A stretch of 64,000 nucleotides of DNA from Bog-159 sp050008575. Lineage in GTDB: Bacteria; Acidobacteriota; Terriglobia; Bryobacterales; Bryobacteraceae. This document shows positions 8,243-17,380 of the stretch, in pieces (within the stretch, counting starts at the first letter, position 1; the number at the start of each line of letters is the position of its first letter). The notes below the pieces were generated by a model. The model saw only the letters and a list, made by a program, of their open reading frames with translations. It was not told the DNA's origin and did not search any database. The stretch lies in contig JBEKMJ010000007.1 of the NCBI GenBank assembly GCA_050008575.1, positions 106,116 through 170,115 of the forward strand, in the 5' to 3' direction. The position numbers were made by a program, and so were the translations under genes.

Positions 8243-10157
8243 AATCGATCAATCCCCGGATCTCCGCGATGCAATCCGCCACCGGCTTAGCCCCTTGATC
8301 GCCATGCTTCCGATGCCGCACCGCAACCTGCCCGCTCTCCGCCTCGCGCCCTCCCACCACCAGCATGTAGGGGATCTTCTGCAACTGCGCATCGCGGATC
8401 TTCAGATTCACCTTCTCGCTGCGGTCGTCCACCGTGGCGCGGATGCCCGCCGCATCCAACTGATCGCGCACCGAACGGGCGTAATCCAACTGCCGGTCGG
8501 TAATCGGCAGCACGATCGCTTGCACGGGCGCCAGCCACACCGGAAACGCCCCGGCATAATGCTCCAGCAGAATGCCGAAGAAACGCTCCAGCGAACCGTA
8601 CAGTGCGCGGTGCACCATCAGGGGCTGATGCGCCTTGCCATCCTCGGCGATGTATTCCAGGCCGAAGCGGCGCGGCAGGGTGAAATCGAATTGCACCGTC
8701 GATAGCTGCCACAAGCGGCCAATGGCATCCACCAACTTCACGTCGATTTTGGGTCCATAGAAGGCGGCCTCGTCTGGCATCGCCTTCACTTTCATGTCGA
8801 GCCGCGCGGTGGCCTTCGCGAGCGCGTCTTCGGCCAGCTTCCACTGCTCGGGCGTGCCATCGTACTTGCCGCTGGCGCCATTGTCCCAGGTGGAAAGTTC
8901 GGCTTCATATTGGTCGAAGCCATAGGTGTGGAGCGTATCGATGGCGAACTGCAGACAGTCCACGACCTCGTCTTCGATCTGTTCGGGCGCGCAGAAGATG
9001 TGCGCATCGTCCTGCGTGAAGCCGCGCACGCGCAGCAGCCCATGCAAGACGCCCGAGCGCTCGTAGCGGTAGACGGTGCCCAGCTCGCCGAGCCGCACGG
9101 GCAGGTCGCGGTAGCTGTGCGGTTTGTCGCGGTAAATCAGGATGTGCCCGGGGCAGTTCATGGGCTTGAGCTGGTATTCGGCGTCATCCAGCTCCATGCG
9201 CTTGAACATGTTGTCGCCGTAGAAATTGTAGTGGCCCGAAGTCTTCCACAACTCGGAGCGCATCACGTGCGGCGTGTAGACTAGCGAGTAGCCGCGCTTG
9301 ATGTATTGATCGCGCATCCAATCTTCGATCTGCCGGCGCACGATGCCGCCCTTGGGATGGAAGAAGATGAGGCCGGGTCCGGCGAGTTCCTGGATGCTGA
9401 ATAGGTCGAGTTCTTTGCCGAGCTTGCGGTGGTCGCGCTTCTTGGCTTCTTCCAGCTTGGCGAGATACTCGTCGAGGTCCTTCTTGCTGAAGAACGCGGT
9501 GCCATAGATGCGCTGCAACTGCTTATTGTGTTCGTCGCCTTTCCAGTAAGCGCCCGCGATCGAGAGCAGCTTGAACGCCTTGATTTTGGAGGTCGAAGGC
9601 ACGTGCGGGCCGCGGCAAAAATCGATGAAATGCGGTCCCAGCGTGTATTGGCTGAAGACATCGCCGGCGCGCTCTTCGATGAGTTCCTTCTTCATCCAAT
9701 CGCCGGCGTATTTGCGCAAGCCTTCGTCCTTCGAGGTCATGACGCGCTCGTAGGGCAGGTCCCGCGCCTGAATCTCCCACATGCGTTTCTCGATCTTTTC
9801 CAGATCCTCAGGGGTGAAAGCGGTGGGCCGGTCGAAATCGTAGTAGAATCCGCTGTCGATGGGCGGTCCGATGCCCAGTTGGGTTTCAGGAAACAGCTCC
9901 AGCACGGCGGCGGCCAGCAGGTGCGCGGTGGAATGGCGGTAGACCGGAAGGGCGGCGGGATCCTTAGCGGTGAGGATCTGGAGCGCGGCGTCGGACTCCA
10001 GCGGACGAGTTAGATCGTATAACTCGCCGTTCACCTTGGCCACGATGGCGGCGTCGGCCAGGCGCGGGCTGATGGCGCGGGCGATGTCGATGGGCCGGCT
10101 GCCAGGCTCGACAGGCTGACGACTGCCGTCCGGCAGGGTAATCTCGATGTTACTCAT
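8223..10157 (-). CDS. thrS: threonyl-tRNA synthetase
   Basis: A 644-residue class II aminoacyl-tRNA synthetase that charges tRNA-Thr. Start ATG 10155-10157 gives 'MSNIEITLPDGSRQPVEPG', the TGS domain; the frame is open further upstream but without homology. Next come the second additional (editing) domain with 'HSTAHLLAAAVLELFPE', then the catalytic core with 'MNCPGHILIYRDKPHSYRDLP' region and 'RVRGFTQDDAHIFC', and the C-terminal anticodon-binding domain ('PVQAIVLPITDRQLDYA'). All domains and normal length are present. It is not adjacent to infC/rpmI/rplT here. A T-box or other leader could not be recognised in the short upstream region before the MITE-like element. Confidence 0.97.
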   Translation of the reverse strand: MSNIEITLPDGSRQPVEPGSRPIDIARAISPRLADAAIVAKVNGELYDLTRPLESDAALQILTAKDPAALPVYRHSTAHLLAAAVLELFPETQLGIGPPIDSGFYYDFDRPTAFTPEDLEKIEKRMWEIQARDLPYERVMTSKDEGLRKYAGDWMKKELIEERAGDVFSQYTLGPHFIDFCRGPHVPSTSKIKAFKLLSIAGAYWKGDEHNKQLQRIYGTAFFSKKDLDEYLAKLEEAKKRDHRKLGKELDLFSIQELAGPGLIFFHPKGGIVRRQIEDWMRDQYIKRGYSLVYTPHVMRSELWKTSGHYNFYGDNMFKRMELDDAEYQLKPMNCPGHILIYRDKPHSYRDLPVRLGELGTVYRYERSGVLHGLLRVRGFTQDDAHIFCAPEQIEDEVVDCLQFAIDTLHTYGFDQYEAELSTWDNGASGKYDGTPEQWKLAEDALAKATARLDMKVKAMPDEAAFYGPKIDVKLVDAIGRLWQLSTVQFDFTLPRRFGLEYIAEDGKAHQPLMVHRALYGSLERFFGILLEHYAGAFPVWLAPVQAIVLPITDRQLDYARSVRDQLDAAGIRATVDDRSEKVNLKIRDAQLQKIPYMLVVGGREAESGQVAVRHRKHGDQGAKPVADCIAEIRGLIDSKAVTE

Positions 10158-10278
10158 AGGGAAATTCCAGGGTAACACGGGCGGCTGACGGTGAGACAAT
10201 GGAAGCCGGCAGCCACGATTTCAACTAAGGATCTGCGCGTGATCGCCCTTGCCGCACCCTCAAATGGCCCGATTTTCG

Positions 10279-10454
10279 GTGGCGGGTCAGTTGGATTTGG
10301 AGGGCGGCCAATCTTGGCCGCAGCCGCCTTTTAGGCGGCCAGAGCCAACTGCGGAGATTGGCATTTTAGTGGGGCAGGACTCCAGGCCTGCGCGGGTTCT
10401 CCAGAACCCGCTCTGCGGCGAGCTACGCCGCCAAAGCCAAGATGTCCCACTACC
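10279..10454. mobile_element. MITE-like element, copy 1 (176 bp, imperfect terminal inverted repeats)
   Basis: The left end starts GGTGGCGGGTCAGTTGGATT and the right end is the imperfect reverse complement ending 'GTCCCACTACC' (about 24 bp each). Inside are the GGCCAATCTTGGCCGCAGCC / GGCGGCC module and a GTGGGGCAGGACTCC module. A 175-bp relative with clearer ends lies at 18276-18450. The rest of 10158-10600 holds no recognised gene. Confidence 0.65.
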
Positions 10455-10600
10455 GGGTTTTCCGCAGAGCGGGCAGGAGTTTGAAGATTTTAGGTCGCTG
10501 AGAACCCACAGTCCGGCGGGCGAATGGGATTGGCGAGTGGGATCTGGCCGTCTCCGCTCCATGGCTTCCAAAAAGCCGGTATCAGGCGGCCAGTGAACTC

Positions 10601-10849
10601 GTGGATCTCATCGTTAAATCGATCGGCAGAAAATCGTTCGTTGAGCTAGCCAGAGTGGAGCCGATTCCGGTTAACGACCCTAACCTCAAATCCCTTCTGG
10701 CGGAATTTCCCGTCGACGACGGCGAGCCCGAACGCCGCATGCGAAACATCGACCTATTCGGCTTGCAGATGGACGAAGCCATTATCCTGCGCGCCGAACA
10801 GCCGGCTCGAAAAAAGCCGGCGCGCAGGGTGCTGCAACGCGCGAGTTGA
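10601..10849 (+). pseudogene. 5'-truncated hypothetical protein
   Basis: The frame is open from 10502 to TGA 10847-10849 and reads '...EWDLAVSAPWLPKSRYQAA' then 'SELVDLIVKSIGRKSFVELARV' and ends in a basic tail. The amphipathic, gene-like composition and the motif 'WDLAVSAPWL' suggest a genuine protein, but no ATG lies in frame; the first GTG (10601) falls in the middle of a helix-like segment. A MITE-like element ends ~50 bp upstream of where the open frame begins, so the 5' end has probably been lost. It is convergent with the waaA-lpxK gene, 6 bp apart. Family unknown. Confidence 0.4.
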
Positions 10850-10855
10850 GCAGTG

Positions 10856-13219
10856 TCACCGCAGCCGCTGCGCGATAGCCTCCAGAAACTCATCTTCCCG
10901 GTCGATCTGCACTCCGATCCGCAACCAGTAAAGTGGCAGCGGCTCGAGAAAATGGTCGGGATCTTCGCATAAGTTGACCAGATCCTTTTCCGTGGTGACG
11001 ACCGCCTCGACTCCGTCTTCGCGGAACTGCCGGCCCATATAGCGCAGCTCGCGCGGCCTGTAAACATGGTGATCCTCGAATTCGATGCGCACCTCCGCGT
11101 GCAGGCCGAGCTGTTCCAGCGTACACCAGAAATAGCCGGGGTTACCCAGTCCGCAGAAGGCGGCCACGCGCGAATAGGGCAGCGCATCGATAGCCACCGT
11201 CTCGCCAGTGGTTGCGGAGACCCAAGCCTCCGGCCGCGCGCGCGCATGGAAGACCGGCGCGCGGGGATTATAGCGCCGCAGGCAATGCTCGGCGCCCTCG
11301 GCCACGCGGCCGGATTCGCTGCGCGTGACGACGAAGATATCGGCGCGGGCCAGGCCGGCTAATTGCTCGCGGAGGCGGCCTAACGGCAACGCATAGCCGC
11401 CGCCAAAGGGATCGAGCGCGTCCACCAGGACGATGTCGGCTTGGCGATCGAGCCGCGCGTGTTGAAAGCCGTCGTCCAGCACGATCGCATTGACGCCGAA
11501 TTCGCGTTCGAGCGATTGGCCCACATGCCAGCGGTCCGCGCCGATGCCCACCGGCGCCACGCCCGCGCGCAGGAACAGTTGCGGCTCGTCGCCGGATTGG
11601 CTGACGGGCAGGTGCGCGCCGGCTGCGGCGGCCTGGTGCGGACGCGGCGAGTGACGGCCGTACCCGCGCGTGAGGATGCCGGGATTCCAGCCGGCGTCCT
11701 TCAAACAGCGGGTCAGGTGGAGGACCATGGGGGTCTTGCCGGTGCCGCCCACCGTGATGTTGCCCACGCTGATGACCGGCGCTTGCAGGCGCCGGCGGCG
11801 CGCGACGTTGCGGGCGCGGTTCAGCTTGGCGCCCCAGATCCAGAGGCGCGAAAGGATCCAAAGGAAGGCAAAGCCGGGCTGGGCGGGGCGGTACCGCGGC
11901 ACATGCCGGGCAAAGATTTCGTACGCCTGGCACGCCGCGAGGGCCGTGGCTCCCTGGCGGGCGCGCGCGCAGGCCGCGGCTTTTGCGGCGAGGTCCAAGG
12001 CGCGTGCGGGATTCTCCAGTATGTCCGTTACGGCGGCCGCCAAACTAACCGCGTCGCGCACTTCCACCAGCGCGCCGGCCGAGCGGAACTCGGCCGCGAT
12101 TTCGGCGAAATTCTCCAGGTGCGGACCGGTCACGATAGGGCGGCCAGCCAGCGCCGGCTCTAGAATATTGTGACCGCCGCGCAAAGCCAGCGTGCCGCCC
12201 ATGAACACCACATCCGCCAGCGGGAACAGGCTGGCGAGCTCGCCCATGGAATCCAGCAGCAGGGCGCCGGGCAGCGGCAGTTCTGCGGAGCCTGTCAGCG
12301 CGGAGCGGCGAATGAACGGAATGCCGGCGCGCGCCAGCGCTTGCGCGGCCGCATCGAAGCGCTCCGGCTTGCGCGGCGCCAGCAGCAGCAGCAAGCCCGG
12401 CAGGCGGGCGGACACCTTTTGAAAGGCCGCAATCACGGCGGCGTCTTCATCCGCATCGCCGGCAGCCGCGGGCGGCATGGTGCTGGCGGCGATCCACACG
12501 GCGTGCGGATGGATCCGGTCGAGAAAGCGGCGGACCGGGGAATCCGGCGCCGCCACGCGCGCTTCAAAATCGTATTTGAGATTGCCGGCGATGCGCACCT
12601 TATCCGCTGGGGCGCCGATCCGGATCCAGCGGCGGCGCATCTCTTCGCTCTGCGCCAGCAGCAGATCGACTTGCGCGAGCACGCCGCCGAAGAACCAGCG
12701 CAGCGCGCGATAGCGGCCGATGGCGCGGTCGGAGATGCGGCCGTTGATCAGCAGCAAGCCCGCGCCCGCCCGCTTGGTCTCGCGAAACAGATTGGGCCAG
12801 ACTTCGGTTTCCATGACGATCACCAGAGACGGCCGCAGCGCGCGCAGCACGCGCCGCACGGCGAAGACGTAATCGAGCGGCGCATAGAAAACGCCCGCCA
12901 GATCGCGCAGTTTCTGGTTGGCGGTTTCGTATCCGGCCAAAGTGGAGACGGAGACGAAGACCGGAGAGCGCGGCAGGCGTTCGCGCAATTGCCGGATCAG
13001 CTCCACGGCCGCCATGGCTTCGCCCACGGAAACCGCGTGCAACCAAATTGCGCCGGGGACGGTCTGTCTAAAGGAAGCGGGCAGGTATCCGCAGCGCTGC
13101 CTCAAGGAACTGAGGTAGGCGCGCCGGCGCAGTCCGCGCCCCAGGAAATAGAGTAGAACGATGGGCCATCCAAGCGCCTGAAGGAGGCGGTAGAGTAAAT
13201 AAATGCCTTTTATTTTCAA
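10856..13219 (-). CDS. waaA-lpxK: bifunctional Kdo transferase (WaaA) - tetraacyldisaccharide 4'-kinase (LpxK) fusion
   Basis: One uninterrupted frame encodes two consecutive enzymes of Kdo2-lipid A synthesis. Residues ~1-430 are WaaA/KdtA: N-terminal membrane anchor 'IYLLYRLLQALGW', 'WLHAVSVGE', 'METEVWPNLF', and the GT-B domain with 'GGHNILEPALAGRPIVTGP'. Residues ~450-787 are LpxK: 'ISVGNITVGGTGKTPMV' (P-loop), 'DDGFQHARLDRQADIVLVDA' and 'VTTEKDLV'. Separate proteins are typically ~420 and ~330 residues, which sum to this length. The start is uncertain: TTG at 13217-13219 is preferred because it places the WaaA anchor first; it overlaps the divergent gene start (13203) by 17 bp, and the frame continues to 13303. 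Confidence 0.9.
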   Translation of the reverse strand: MKIKGIYLLYRLLQALGWPIVLLYFLGRGLRRRAYLSSLRQRCGYLPASFRQTVPGAIWLHAVSVGEAMAAVELIRQLRERLPRSPVFVSVSTLAGYETANQKLRDLAGVFYAPLDYVFAVRRVLRALRPSLVIVMETEVWPNLFRETKRAGAGLLLINGRISDRAIGRYRALRWFFGGVLAQVDLLLAQSEEMRRRWIRIGAPADKVRIAGNLKYDFEARVAAPDSPVRRFLDRIHPHAVWIAASTMPPAAAGDADEDAAVIAAFQKVSARLPGLLLLLAPRKPERFDAAAQALARAGIPFIRRSALTGSAELPLPGALLLDSMGELASLFPLADVVFMGGTLALRGGHNILEPALAGRPIVTGPHLENFAEIAAEFRSAGALVEVRDAVSLAAAVTDILENPARALDLAAKAAACARARQGATALAACQAYEIFARHVPRYRPAQPGFAFLWILSRLWIWGAKLNRARNVARRRRLQAPVISVGNITVGGTGKTPMVLHLTRCLKDAGWNPGILTRGYGRHSPRPHQAAAAGAHLPVSQSGDEPQLFLRAGVAPVGIGADRWHVGQSLEREFGVNAIVLDDGFQHARLDRQADIVLVDALDPFGGGYALPLGRLREQLAGLARADIFVVTRSESGRVAEGAEHCLRRYNPRAPVFHARARPEAWVSATTGETVAIDALPYSRVAAFCGLGNPGYFWCTLEQLGLHAEVRIEFEDHHVYRPRELRYMGRQFREDGVEAVVTTEKDLVNLCEDPDHFLEPLPLYWLRIGVQIDREDEFLEAIAQRLR

Positions 13220-13817
13220 ACGGTTGGCTCTCCTCACGAGTATAGCGATGGCGCTCGCGCCAAACAAGGCGCTGGCGGGGAAGAAAGAGGAGCCGAAGTT
13301 CACTCCGGGCGCGGCCGCCAGCTATCGGTCGCGCCAGACCAGCGAAAAGGTTACCATCGGCGTGTTGCCGTACTTCAACGACGAGGATACGCTCCCCGTG
13401 TTTGGCAAGCACAATCCCTACAAATACGGCGTACTGCCGGTGCTTGTGGTCATCCAGAACGATGCCGCCAAAACCATCAAGGTACAAAATCTGCAGGCGG
13501 TCTGGGTGGGGCCGAACGGCGACAAGGTGGAGGCCACGCCCGCCAAAGACATTCGGTATCTGACGGCGCCGCGCCGGCCCAGTACCATGCCGAGTCCACT
13601 GCCTACGGGCCTTGGAAAGAAGAATCCGCTGGACGCTTGGGAGATCGAAGGCCGCGCTTTCGCGGCCGAGGTGCTGCCGCCGGGCCAGTCGGCCAACGGC
13701 TTCTTCTATTTCCAGACTGGGTATCAGCGGGGCGCGAGTTTGTACCTGAGCGGGCTGCGCGAGGCGGAGTCGGGGCGGGAGTTGCTGTATTTCGAGATCC
13801 CGATCGCGGAGAAGTGA
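13203..13817 (+). CDS. exported hypothetical protein
   Basis: A 204-residue protein with a signal peptide (MPFIFKRLALLTSIAMALAP, cleavage near ALAG). The mature part has a Ser/Arg-rich linker, then 'VTIGVLPYFNDEDTLPVFGK' and a beta-rich domain with 'VLVVIQNDAAKTIKV' and 'LPPGQSANGFFYFQTG', which looks like an Ig-like or DUF-type fold that comments on a conserved acidobacterial surface or periplasmic protein. No catalytic motif is seen. Its ATG is divergent from, and slightly overlapping, the start of the lipid A fusion gene; a shared control region is possible but both 5' ends are crowded. Confidence 0.8.
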   Translation: MPFIFKRLALLTSIAMALAPNKALAGKKEEPKFTPGAAASYRSRQTSEKVTIGVLPYFNDEDTLPVFGKHNPYKYGVLPVLVVIQNDAAKTIKVQNLQAVWVGPNGDKVEATPAKDIRYLTAPRRPSTMPSPLPTGLGKKNPLDAWEIEGRAFAAEVLPPGQSANGFFYFQTGYQRGASLYLSGLREAESGRELLYFEIPIAEK

Positions 13818-13831
13818 AACCGGAGGTGATT

Positions 13832-13988
13832 GTGGGGCAGGACTCCGGTCCTGCGGCGTTTCTGCATTCCGTCCGCCGCCGTGGGGCAGGCTCGCAGCCT
13901 GCGCGGCCCTCGCAGGCCCGCTCTTAGGCGAGCGAAGCTCGCCCAGGCGGGGCTAGAAACCCCACGGCGGCGCATGGCGCCGCCCCAC
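13832..13988. repeat. modular palindromic intergenic element (locus 4)
   Basis: Modules: GTGGGGCAGGACTCCGGTCC, GTGGGGCAGGCTCGCAGCCT, a GCCCTCGCAGGC hairpin, GGCGAGCGAAGCTCGCC, GGGGCTAGAAACCCC and GGCGCATGGCGCCGCCCCAC. It fills most of the 354-bp gap 13818-14171; the remainder (13990-14171) shows only a plausible Shine-Dalgarno GGAGGG at 14156-14161 before the next gene. Confidence 0.85.
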
Positions 13989-14171
13989 GTGGGTTTTCAT
14001 CGCGATTGGTGGGCCGCAGGCCCGGCTTACGCTAAGGTGGGCGGAGGGTCGCGGTATGTGCGCTAGCGCACTGCCTACGCGCCGGTTAACATTGGCGCAC
14101 TTGTTTTGTGGTCACCTTCGTTGTCTAATCCGATAAGGACGGCAAAAAGAGTGGGCGGAGGGAAACGGATC

Positions 14172-15380
14172 ATGAAATCTAAATCGTTACCGGTTACGAA
14201 CAACCTAACCCTGGCTTTGGCGTGCGTGCTGGGGCTAGCGGCGACGCTGATCCCAGGAGCGCAGGCTCAGACCTTCAGCGTATTTCACAGTTTTACAGGC
14301 ACAGGCGACGGGGCCAATCCGCTGAGCGGCTTGGTGACCGACGGAACGGGCAACTTGTACGGCACCGGGAGCTACGGCGGCGGCTCCAGCAACGGGGTGG
14401 TCTTCAAGCTGACCGCCGCCGGCGTGGTGACGGTGCTGCACAACTTCAACGGCGGCAGCGACGGGGCAAATCCCGAAGGGGTGCTGATTCTAGACAAAGC
14501 CGGCAATCTTTATGGCACCACCACGGCTGGGGGAGCCTCCGGAGCGGGAACCGTTTTCAAAGTCACCGGGGCGGGCCAGGAATCCGTGCTGTACAGCTTC
14601 TCCGGCGCCGCGGACGGGGCGATTCCGGAAGCCGGTTTGGCCAGGGATCCGGCGGGAAATCTCTATGGCACCACCACTGGAGGCGGGGCCAGCGGCAATG
14701 GCACAGTTTTCAAACTGAGCCCGCCGAAGCAGAAAGGCGCGGCATGGACCGAGCAGGTGCTCTACAGCTTCGGCACGGGCAGCGACGGAGCCATTCCCGT
14801 GGGCGGTGTCACTTTTGACTCTGCCGGCAACCTCTACGGAACCACTTCAGCGGGCGGCCCTTCCGGATACGGCACCGTCTTCCAGTTGACGCGCTCAGGG
14901 TCCGGGTGGACGGAGAATATTCTGCACGATTTCGGGAATGGAGACGATGGATCGGTTCCCTATGCAGGGCTGATCTCCGATAAAGCGGGCAATTTTTATG
15001 GCGCCGCGACGCAGGGCGGCACGGCGGAAGGCGGCACAATTTTCGAACTGACGCCCGGAAGCAGCGGCTGGACCTTCACCGTGCTTTACAGCATACCCGG
15101 ATGGGGCATCTCGGGTGCTTTCCGCGACCTGATCATGGATCCGTCGGGCAATCTTTATGGCACGACTCACTGTGACGGCACCTATAGCGCCGGGACGGTT
15201 TACAAACTGACACCTGCCGCCAGCGGTTACTGGACGTACACGTCGCTTTATGTCTTTACCGGCGGCACCGACGGCCTCTATTCATACAGTAACCTGGTGT
15301 TCGAACATGGCAGCGTCTACGGTACGACAAACGCGGGCGGCGCGGACGGTTTAGGGGTGGTGTTCCAAATCGCACCCTAA
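14172..15380 (+). CDS. exported GloVer (TIGR03803-type) tandem-repeat protein
   Basis: A 402-residue protein with signal peptide (MKSKSLPVTNNLTLALACVL..., cleavage after AQA). The mature region is a series of ~45-60-residue repeats of the form 'LYSFxGxxDGxxPxxGLxxDxxGNLYGTTxxGGxxGxGTVFKL', the Gloeobacter/Verrucomicrobia (GloVer) repeat, predicted to make a beta-propeller-like or beta-solenoid structure. About seven units are visible. No C-terminal anchor, PEP-CTERM or IPT domain is present, unlike the related broken gene immediately downstream. The start is set by the signal peptide and the upstream purine-rich GGAGGGAAA. Probable surface or secreted protein; ligand unknown. Confidence 0.88.
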   Translation: MKSKSLPVTNNLTLALACVLGLAATLIPGAQAQTFSVFHSFTGTGDGANPLSGLVTDGTGNLYGTGSYGGGSSNGVVFKLTAAGVVTVLHNFNGGSDGANPEGVLILDKAGNLYGTTTAGGASGAGTVFKVTGAGQESVLYSFSGAADGAIPEAGLARDPAGNLYGTTTGGGASGNGTVFKLSPPKQKGAAWTEQVLYSFGTGSDGAIPVGGVTFDSAGNLYGTTSAGGPSGYGTVFQLTRSGSGWTENILHDFGNGDDGSVPYAGLISDKAGNFYGAATQGGTAEGGTIFELTPGSSGWTFTVLYSIPGWGISGAFRDLIMDPSGNLYGTTHCDGTYSAGTVYKLTPAASGYWTYTSLYVFTGGTDGLYSYSNLVFEHGSVYGTTNAGGADGLGVVFQIAP

Positions 15381-15716
15381 GCCGCGGTTGCACGGATGGC
15401 CGGGCCAGCACTTTCAGCGGCGGTCGTGGCACTGTCTTCAGAAGCTAGTGGCAACATCCGGTGTGCGCCTCAGACATCCTCCGGATGTGCTTTTGCCGGC
15501 CCAACGCGATGACCGGGCCTCCTCTCCCAGGCGTGCCTGGCCGAGCGCCGAAAATACGGCTACGCGAGGATCTTGCGGTTTTCCTTAAGTTTTCACGCCT
15601 CTCCACTTTTCGCGTCGCACACCCGAGCAACTTCATGTTGTCGGCACCGCCGCACTGGTCGCCGTATAATTTGTAAGGAGCCGCTCTGAGCCGCAAGCCC
15701 AGAGCCAGGAGATCGC
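15381..15716. other. intergenic stretch with a GloVer remnant and a -10-like site
   Basis: At ~15408-15440 the sequence reads '...TFSGGRGTVFRS' in one frame, a short GloVer-like relic. TATAAT is present at 15665-15670 followed by AAGGAG (15676-15681), but no well-spaced -35 hexamer is seen. Otherwise nothing is recognised. Confidence 0.4.
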
Positions 15717-16750
15717 ATGGGAAGACTAAGATGGCTGCAAAGCCCTTGCGCGATCGGGGCGCTTCATGCAGCGGTGTCGGTGGCGTTGCCCGCACAGACA
15801 TTGACTACGCTTGTGACTCTCAGCAAGACTGACGGCTATTACCCGTCGGCCAGTCTCATTCAAGCGCCCGACGGGAGTTTTTACGGGACAAGCTCTTCCG
15901 GCGGGCCCGACATAGCCGGAGGCACTGTCTTTAGAATCACTCCGTAGGGCGTATCCACGAGGATGCACTCCTTTAGCGATCAGGCCGGCTCCCCCTATGC
16001 ACCCGCGGCCGGGCTAATTCAAGCTACCGACGGCAACCTGTATGGGACAACCGCGGGGGGCGGGACGAACCTGTGCGGCGGGTCGGGCTGCGGGACAGTC
16101 TTCAAAATCGGCCTGGGCGGCAAACTTGCAGTGCTGTACAATTTCGCTGGGCCGGACGGCAGCGGCCCCGAAGCCGGGCTGATCCAGGCGACCGATGGGA
16201 ATTTCTACGGTACAACCTTCGTCGGCGGACCTTACGTCTGCCCCGGGTCTAGCACGGGGTGTGGCACGGTGTTCAAAGTCACGCCACGCGGCGAGCTCAC
16301 CACGCTGCATAGCTTCAACGGGTCCGATGGTTCCGGACCGTGGGCCGGGCTCGTCCAAGGCACTGATGGGAGTCTTTATGGGACAACCTTCAACACGGTC
16401 TTCAAGATCACCCTTGGTGGCACGCTGACGACGCTGCACACGTTCGACGGGACGGACGGTGATTCGGTTAGCGCCGGCCTGGTGCAAGCCACCGACGGTA
16501 ATTTCTACGGGACCACCGGGCTGGGGGGAGCCTCCCCCTACTGATAAGGCGGCGGTTGTGCCACGATTGCTGCCCACGCTTGACGGATTGTATCAAAACC
16601 GCTGCATGTGCATCACTTTTTCTGGGGATTTGCTGCGTGGTGGCCGAGAATCGGACCACCGGGAAGCTCTGCCTTCTTTATAGCACAGTCAAGCGGGACC
16701 GGCGCAATACCCAATCTCGACACGACCGGCGCAGCTACGGCCCGCTAGAC

Positions 16751-16945
16751 TCATCGCTCTTCCAAGTGCTTCAATCGGGCATCCAGTACTTCTTCAACCC
16801 GTTGCAATTCCGCCCGCCACAAATCCAGCATGGCGTCGAAGCGTGAGTTCATATGATTCATAATGAGTGTCACGGCGAGAGTGAGCATGGCAGCGTTCAG
16901 AACCACCGGGACGCCGGTTGCCAAGTAAAGCTGCGTGTCGGTCAT
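16751..16945 (-). CDS. small single-pass membrane protein with coiled-coil tail
   Basis: A 64-residue protein (MTDTQLYLATGVPVVLNAAM...) with one transmembrane helix at residues ~5-30 and a charged amphipathic tail 'FDAMLDLWRAELQRVEEVLD' ending in 'RLKHLEER', likely a short coiled coil. Proteins of this layout (MTDxQLYLAxGxP plus coiled coil) are common small hypothetical proteins in acidobacteria. It lies wholly within the insertion, 9 bp downstream of the recombinase fragment's stop. No function is known; codon usage and the sensible hydrophobic profile support that it is real. Confidence 0.6.
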   Translation of the reverse strand: MTDTQLYLATGVPVVLNAAMLTLAVTLIMNHMNSRFDAMLDLWRAELQRVEEVLDARLKHLEER

Positions 16946-16954
16946 GATTTAAGT

Positions 16955-17380
16955 CTACTCCTTTGGCGATGTGGTCCCTTTAGCAGCCCTGGCTTTGGCC
17001 CAATGAAGGGCGATCCAATGGATGTCGGTCTTTTTCTTGATGTGCTGGATCACGAAAGTGTGGCGCAGGGTATGCGGCGTGAAACGGTGCTCGAACGGTT
17101 TGATCCGGTTCGCTTCGTCGGCAAGTACCATGATATGTCTTGCTAATACGTTTTGACCGAAGAGACTGAAATAGTGATTCACGCCGTCAGCCCATTCACA
17201 TTCTAGCTTGTCCAATGCCGCTTTGACATGATCTGGGAGCGGCACCTTAACCTCTATGTTCCATTTCCTCGTTTTGATGGGGATGTACTTGACATACCAT
17301 TCTTTCGCATTGCGTTTGATCTTTGTACTATCGAGAGCATGGCAATCGGAGATCCGCATTCCAGTCCAGCGCATCACGAG
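16955..17380 (-). pseudogene. tyrosine recombinase/integrase, catalytic-domain fragment
   Basis: Read on the minus strand, the fragment starts abruptly at the insertion boundary with 'VLVMRWTGMRISDCHAL', which contains the first catalytic Arg, and continues through 'FTPHTLRHTF' (HxxR box). The N-terminal core-binding half is absent. Near the C-terminus the expected LGH...Tyr segment is scrambled ('IALHWAKARAAKGTTSPKE'); shifting frame gives 'HLGQSQG' and 'RDHIAKGV', so small indels have broken it. It cannot be active. Confidence 0.8.
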
